Source: JAWLFI01 sp964626595
GTDB taxonomy: Bacteria; Bacteroidota; Bacteroidia; Chitinophagales; Saprospiraceae
Assembly (NCBI GenBank): GCA_964626595.1
Contig: CAZVFU010000053.1
Coordinates: forward strand, 1 to 15,494
Direction: 5' to 3'
Length of the DNA: 15,494 nucleotides
Part shown: in pieces, positions 13,830-15,494 of the stretch
How positions within the stretch are numbered: position 1 is the first letter of the stretch
Layout: every line of letters begins with the position of its first letter
The notes under the pieces: model-generated
What the model saw: only the letters and a program-made list of their open reading frames with translations
The model's database searches: none
What the model was told of the DNA's origin: nothing
Made by a program: the position numbers and the translations under genes

Positions 13830-15230
13830 TTAACCACCCGCCACAGCCTGCATCATAATAGCGCATATTATGGCCCCATAGGTGCCCATGGCATATCCCA
13901 GTACGGCCATAAGCACACCCACTGGCGCCAATGAAGGTGAAAAAGCGGAAGCTACAATAGGCGCTGAAGCTGCGCCGCCTACATTGGCTTGACTTCCTAC
14001 TGCTACGAAAAATAGAGGCGCTCGGATAAGTTTGGCGACGACCAACAAAATGGCAACGTGAATCAGCATCCAGAGCCCGCCTACAGCAAATAGACCTAAG
14101 TTCGAAAATATTTCCGCAATGTTCATCTTCATTCCAATCGTAGCGACCAAAATATAGATGAATACCGATCCCATTTTGGAAGCTCCGAGTCCCTCCACTT
14201 CTTTAAGCCGGGTGAATGAGCAGGCTAAACCTACAGTGGTCGATATAACAATGAGCCAGAAAAATGGAGAAAGTAAACTGTTTAATCTATAGTACTCCAG
14301 AGTGCTGCGTACCCCATCCATTAAGGGGACAATCACATCGGATCCCCAGTGGGCTAAAGCAACTCCTCCAAAACCAATACCCAATACGATAAAAATATCT
14401 GTGGTAGAAGGTATCTTTTCTATTTTTGAGCGGTAGTCAGACACTCGGTTTTTTAAATCTTCAATCGCGGAGGTGTCCGACTTCAGCCATTTGTCGACAC
14501 GGGGTGCGATATTTGCGCCGTAAAGCAAAAATCCCATCCAAATATTCGCCACAATCACATCGACGACGATCATAGAGGCAAAAATGCCGTCGCCGACCTT
14601 GAAAATCTCCTTCATCGCCGTCTGATTGGCTCCGCCACCGATCCATGAGCCGGCCACGGTCGAAAGACCTCTCCAGATTTCGTCCGGTGAGGCATTTGTG
14701 ATTAAACCCGGGAAAAAGTTCAGGATCGTGAACAGTGCAATGGGGCCTCCAACAACTATGCCCAATGTAGCCGCCAAAAACATAATCAACGCTTTGGGTC
14801 CCAAATTGATGAACCCCTGAATGTCAATTCCGAGACAAAGCAGTACTAAGGAGGCGGGAAGCAAATACCGCGAAGCCACAAAGTATAACTGCGAGTGGCC
14901 GGTATGGGCAGAGAATTCAGATGCTTTTAGTCCCTGAGACTCAATAAAACTATTGATCTGTTCGTAGGATAGTTGCTCAAAATTAGAGGGCAGCTGAATA
15001 TTTTGCTGCATGAGGGCATCTATAATACCCGGTTCATACCAGTGTGGTGCGATCAATCCCAGAGGCCAATTCAATACAGCGGGCAAAAAATAACAGAGTA
15101 GCAGTGCAGGGATGTAGGTGTAAAATTTCTTCCAAAACGGATGATCCAGACGTGCCGTGTAAAAGATGAGAGTCAAAACCAGGATTAACAGTCCTAAGAT
15201 GACAGCATCGTTTGTAAAAATGGGCGCCAT
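13830..15230 (-). CDS. DUF819 family membrane protein
   Basis: A 466-residue polytopic inner-membrane protein of the DUF819 (YjcL-like) family, whose substrate is unknown; its layout suggests a transporter. About eleven hydrophobic segments are visible. A probable extracytoplasmic loop lies at about 60-105, and a charged loop at about 245-275 (KWLKSDTSAIEDLKNRVSDYRSK) separates the two halves. Each half carries a Gly/Asn-rich motif: AGSWIGGGANQTAMKEIF in the first, and SQANVGGAASAPIVASAF followed by GVLMAVLGYAMGTYGA near the end. This repeated-half pattern is typical of secondary transporters. ATG 15230 is preferred over GTG 15239, which adds only three residues. A near-consensus TATCTTTA lies in the upstream DNA but is not called. 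The gene ends 123 bp before the next operon on the same strand. Confidence 0.85.
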   Translation of the reverse strand: MAPIFTNDAVILGLLILVLTLIFYTARLDHPFWKKFYTYIPALLLCYFLPAVLNWPLGLIAPHWYEPGIIDALMQQNIQLPSNFEQLSYEQINSFIESQGLKASEFSAHTGHSQLYFVASRYLLPASLVLLCLGIDIQGFINLGPKALIMFLAATLGIVVGGPIALFTILNFFPGLITNASPDEIWRGLSTVAGSWIGGGANQTAMKEIFKVGDGIFASMIVVDVIVANIWMGFLLYGANIAPRVDKWLKSDTSAIEDLKNRVSDYRSKIEKIPSTTDIFIVLGIGFGGVALAHWGSDVIVPLMDGVRSTLEYYRLNSLLSPFFWLIVISTTVGLACSFTRLKEVEGLGASKMGSVFIYILVATIGMKMNIAEIFSNLGLFAVGGLWMLIHVAILLVVAKLIRAPLFFVAVGSQANVGGAASAPIVASAFSPSLAPVGVLMAVLGYAMGTYGAIICAIMMQAVAGG

Positions 15231-15364
15231 AGATTCCACACTTGATGAAAAAATATAGGCTTAAAGATAGAAACTATTTTTAGTCATTATAATAAATAGG
15301 TTCCTGTCTTCCATGATAAGAGCGATACAATCCTAATCCAGGGTGGTCTCATTTTGACAAGAGT

Positions 15365-15488
15365 TTTTGCGTCAGCGATGGGGAAGGTCGCGCTCAAAGC
15401 GCGAGTGCGAGCGCAGCGAGTACCGATAGCCTGGACCGTAGCGCATCGAGCATCGCCGATAGGCGAATGCTCGATGGACGCCCAAAAA
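15365..15488 (-). repeat. GC-rich palindromic intergenic element E3
   Basis: A GC-rich island close to the right edge, read on the minus strand. It begins TTTTTGGGCGTCC (15488-15476). A long hairpin follows: CATCGAGCAT (15444-15453) with ATGCTCGATG (15467-15476), extended by CGCC/GGCG around a GATA loop with one bulged A. Next is the core GTCCAGGCTAT and GTACTCG (within 15436-15417). A second hairpin pairs TCGCGCT (15388-15394) with AGCGCGA (15398-15404), loop CAA. This is the same order as E2, with different hairpin sequences. The T-run and final bases lie within 20 bp of the window end, so a continuation cannot be excluded. The AT-rich DNA between E3 and DUF819 (15240-15364) shows no gene. 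Confidence 0.68.
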
Positions 15489-15494
15489 TTTAAA

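Overview
The window looks like a piece of a Bacteroidota chromosome, probably from the Saprospiria/Lewinella side of the phylum. Three observations support this. The large surface protein ends in a type IX secretion, gliding-motility-type C-terminal domain (NVFSPNGDGIND). DUF4290 and DUF4270 proteins, both Bacteroidota families, are present. Several genes are preceded by the Bacteroidota -7 promoter box TAnnTTTG, with no strong Shine-Dalgarno sites. The class-level placement is inference. No tRNA, rRNA, CRISPR array, transposase, phage gene or plasmid gene was seen.

Left part (1-6315, plus strand). A strong terminator closes a gene upstream of the window, followed by a GC-rich palindromic element. 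Next come a bile acid:sodium symporter family transporter, a 1267-residue secreted repeat protein (PPC-like region, L-type-lectin-like region, thirteen two-cysteine repeats, T9SS C-terminal domain) and a long-chain polyprenyl diphosphate synthase.

Middle (6317-8937). murA lies on the minus strand and converges on the polyprenyl synthase gene with a 1-bp gap. It carries Asp where most MurA enzymes have the fosfomycin-reactive Cys. A second GC-rich element fills the divergent intergenic region between murA and an unrecognised four-helix membrane protein with a possible His/Cys metal site. A bidirectional terminator separates that gene from the next, convergent block.

Right part (8937-15239, minus strand). 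Reading leftward, the block is a DUF819 membrane protein, then a likely four-gene operon: a stand-alone GT5 N-domain 'glycogen synthase-like' protein, a DUF4270 lipoprotein, glmS and a DUF4290 protein. A third GC-rich element lies upstream of DUF819 at the right edge.

Functionally, much of the window serves the cell envelope: GlmS makes glucosamine-6-phosphate, MurA commits UDP-GlcNAc to peptidoglycan, the prenyl synthase supplies isoprenoid chains, DUF4270 is a lipoprotein and the giant adhesin is exported. The most novel signal is the set of three GC-rich intergenic elements. Two of them clearly share a short core and one layout (T-run, GGGyGT, hairpin, core, second hairpin) while their hairpin sequences differ.
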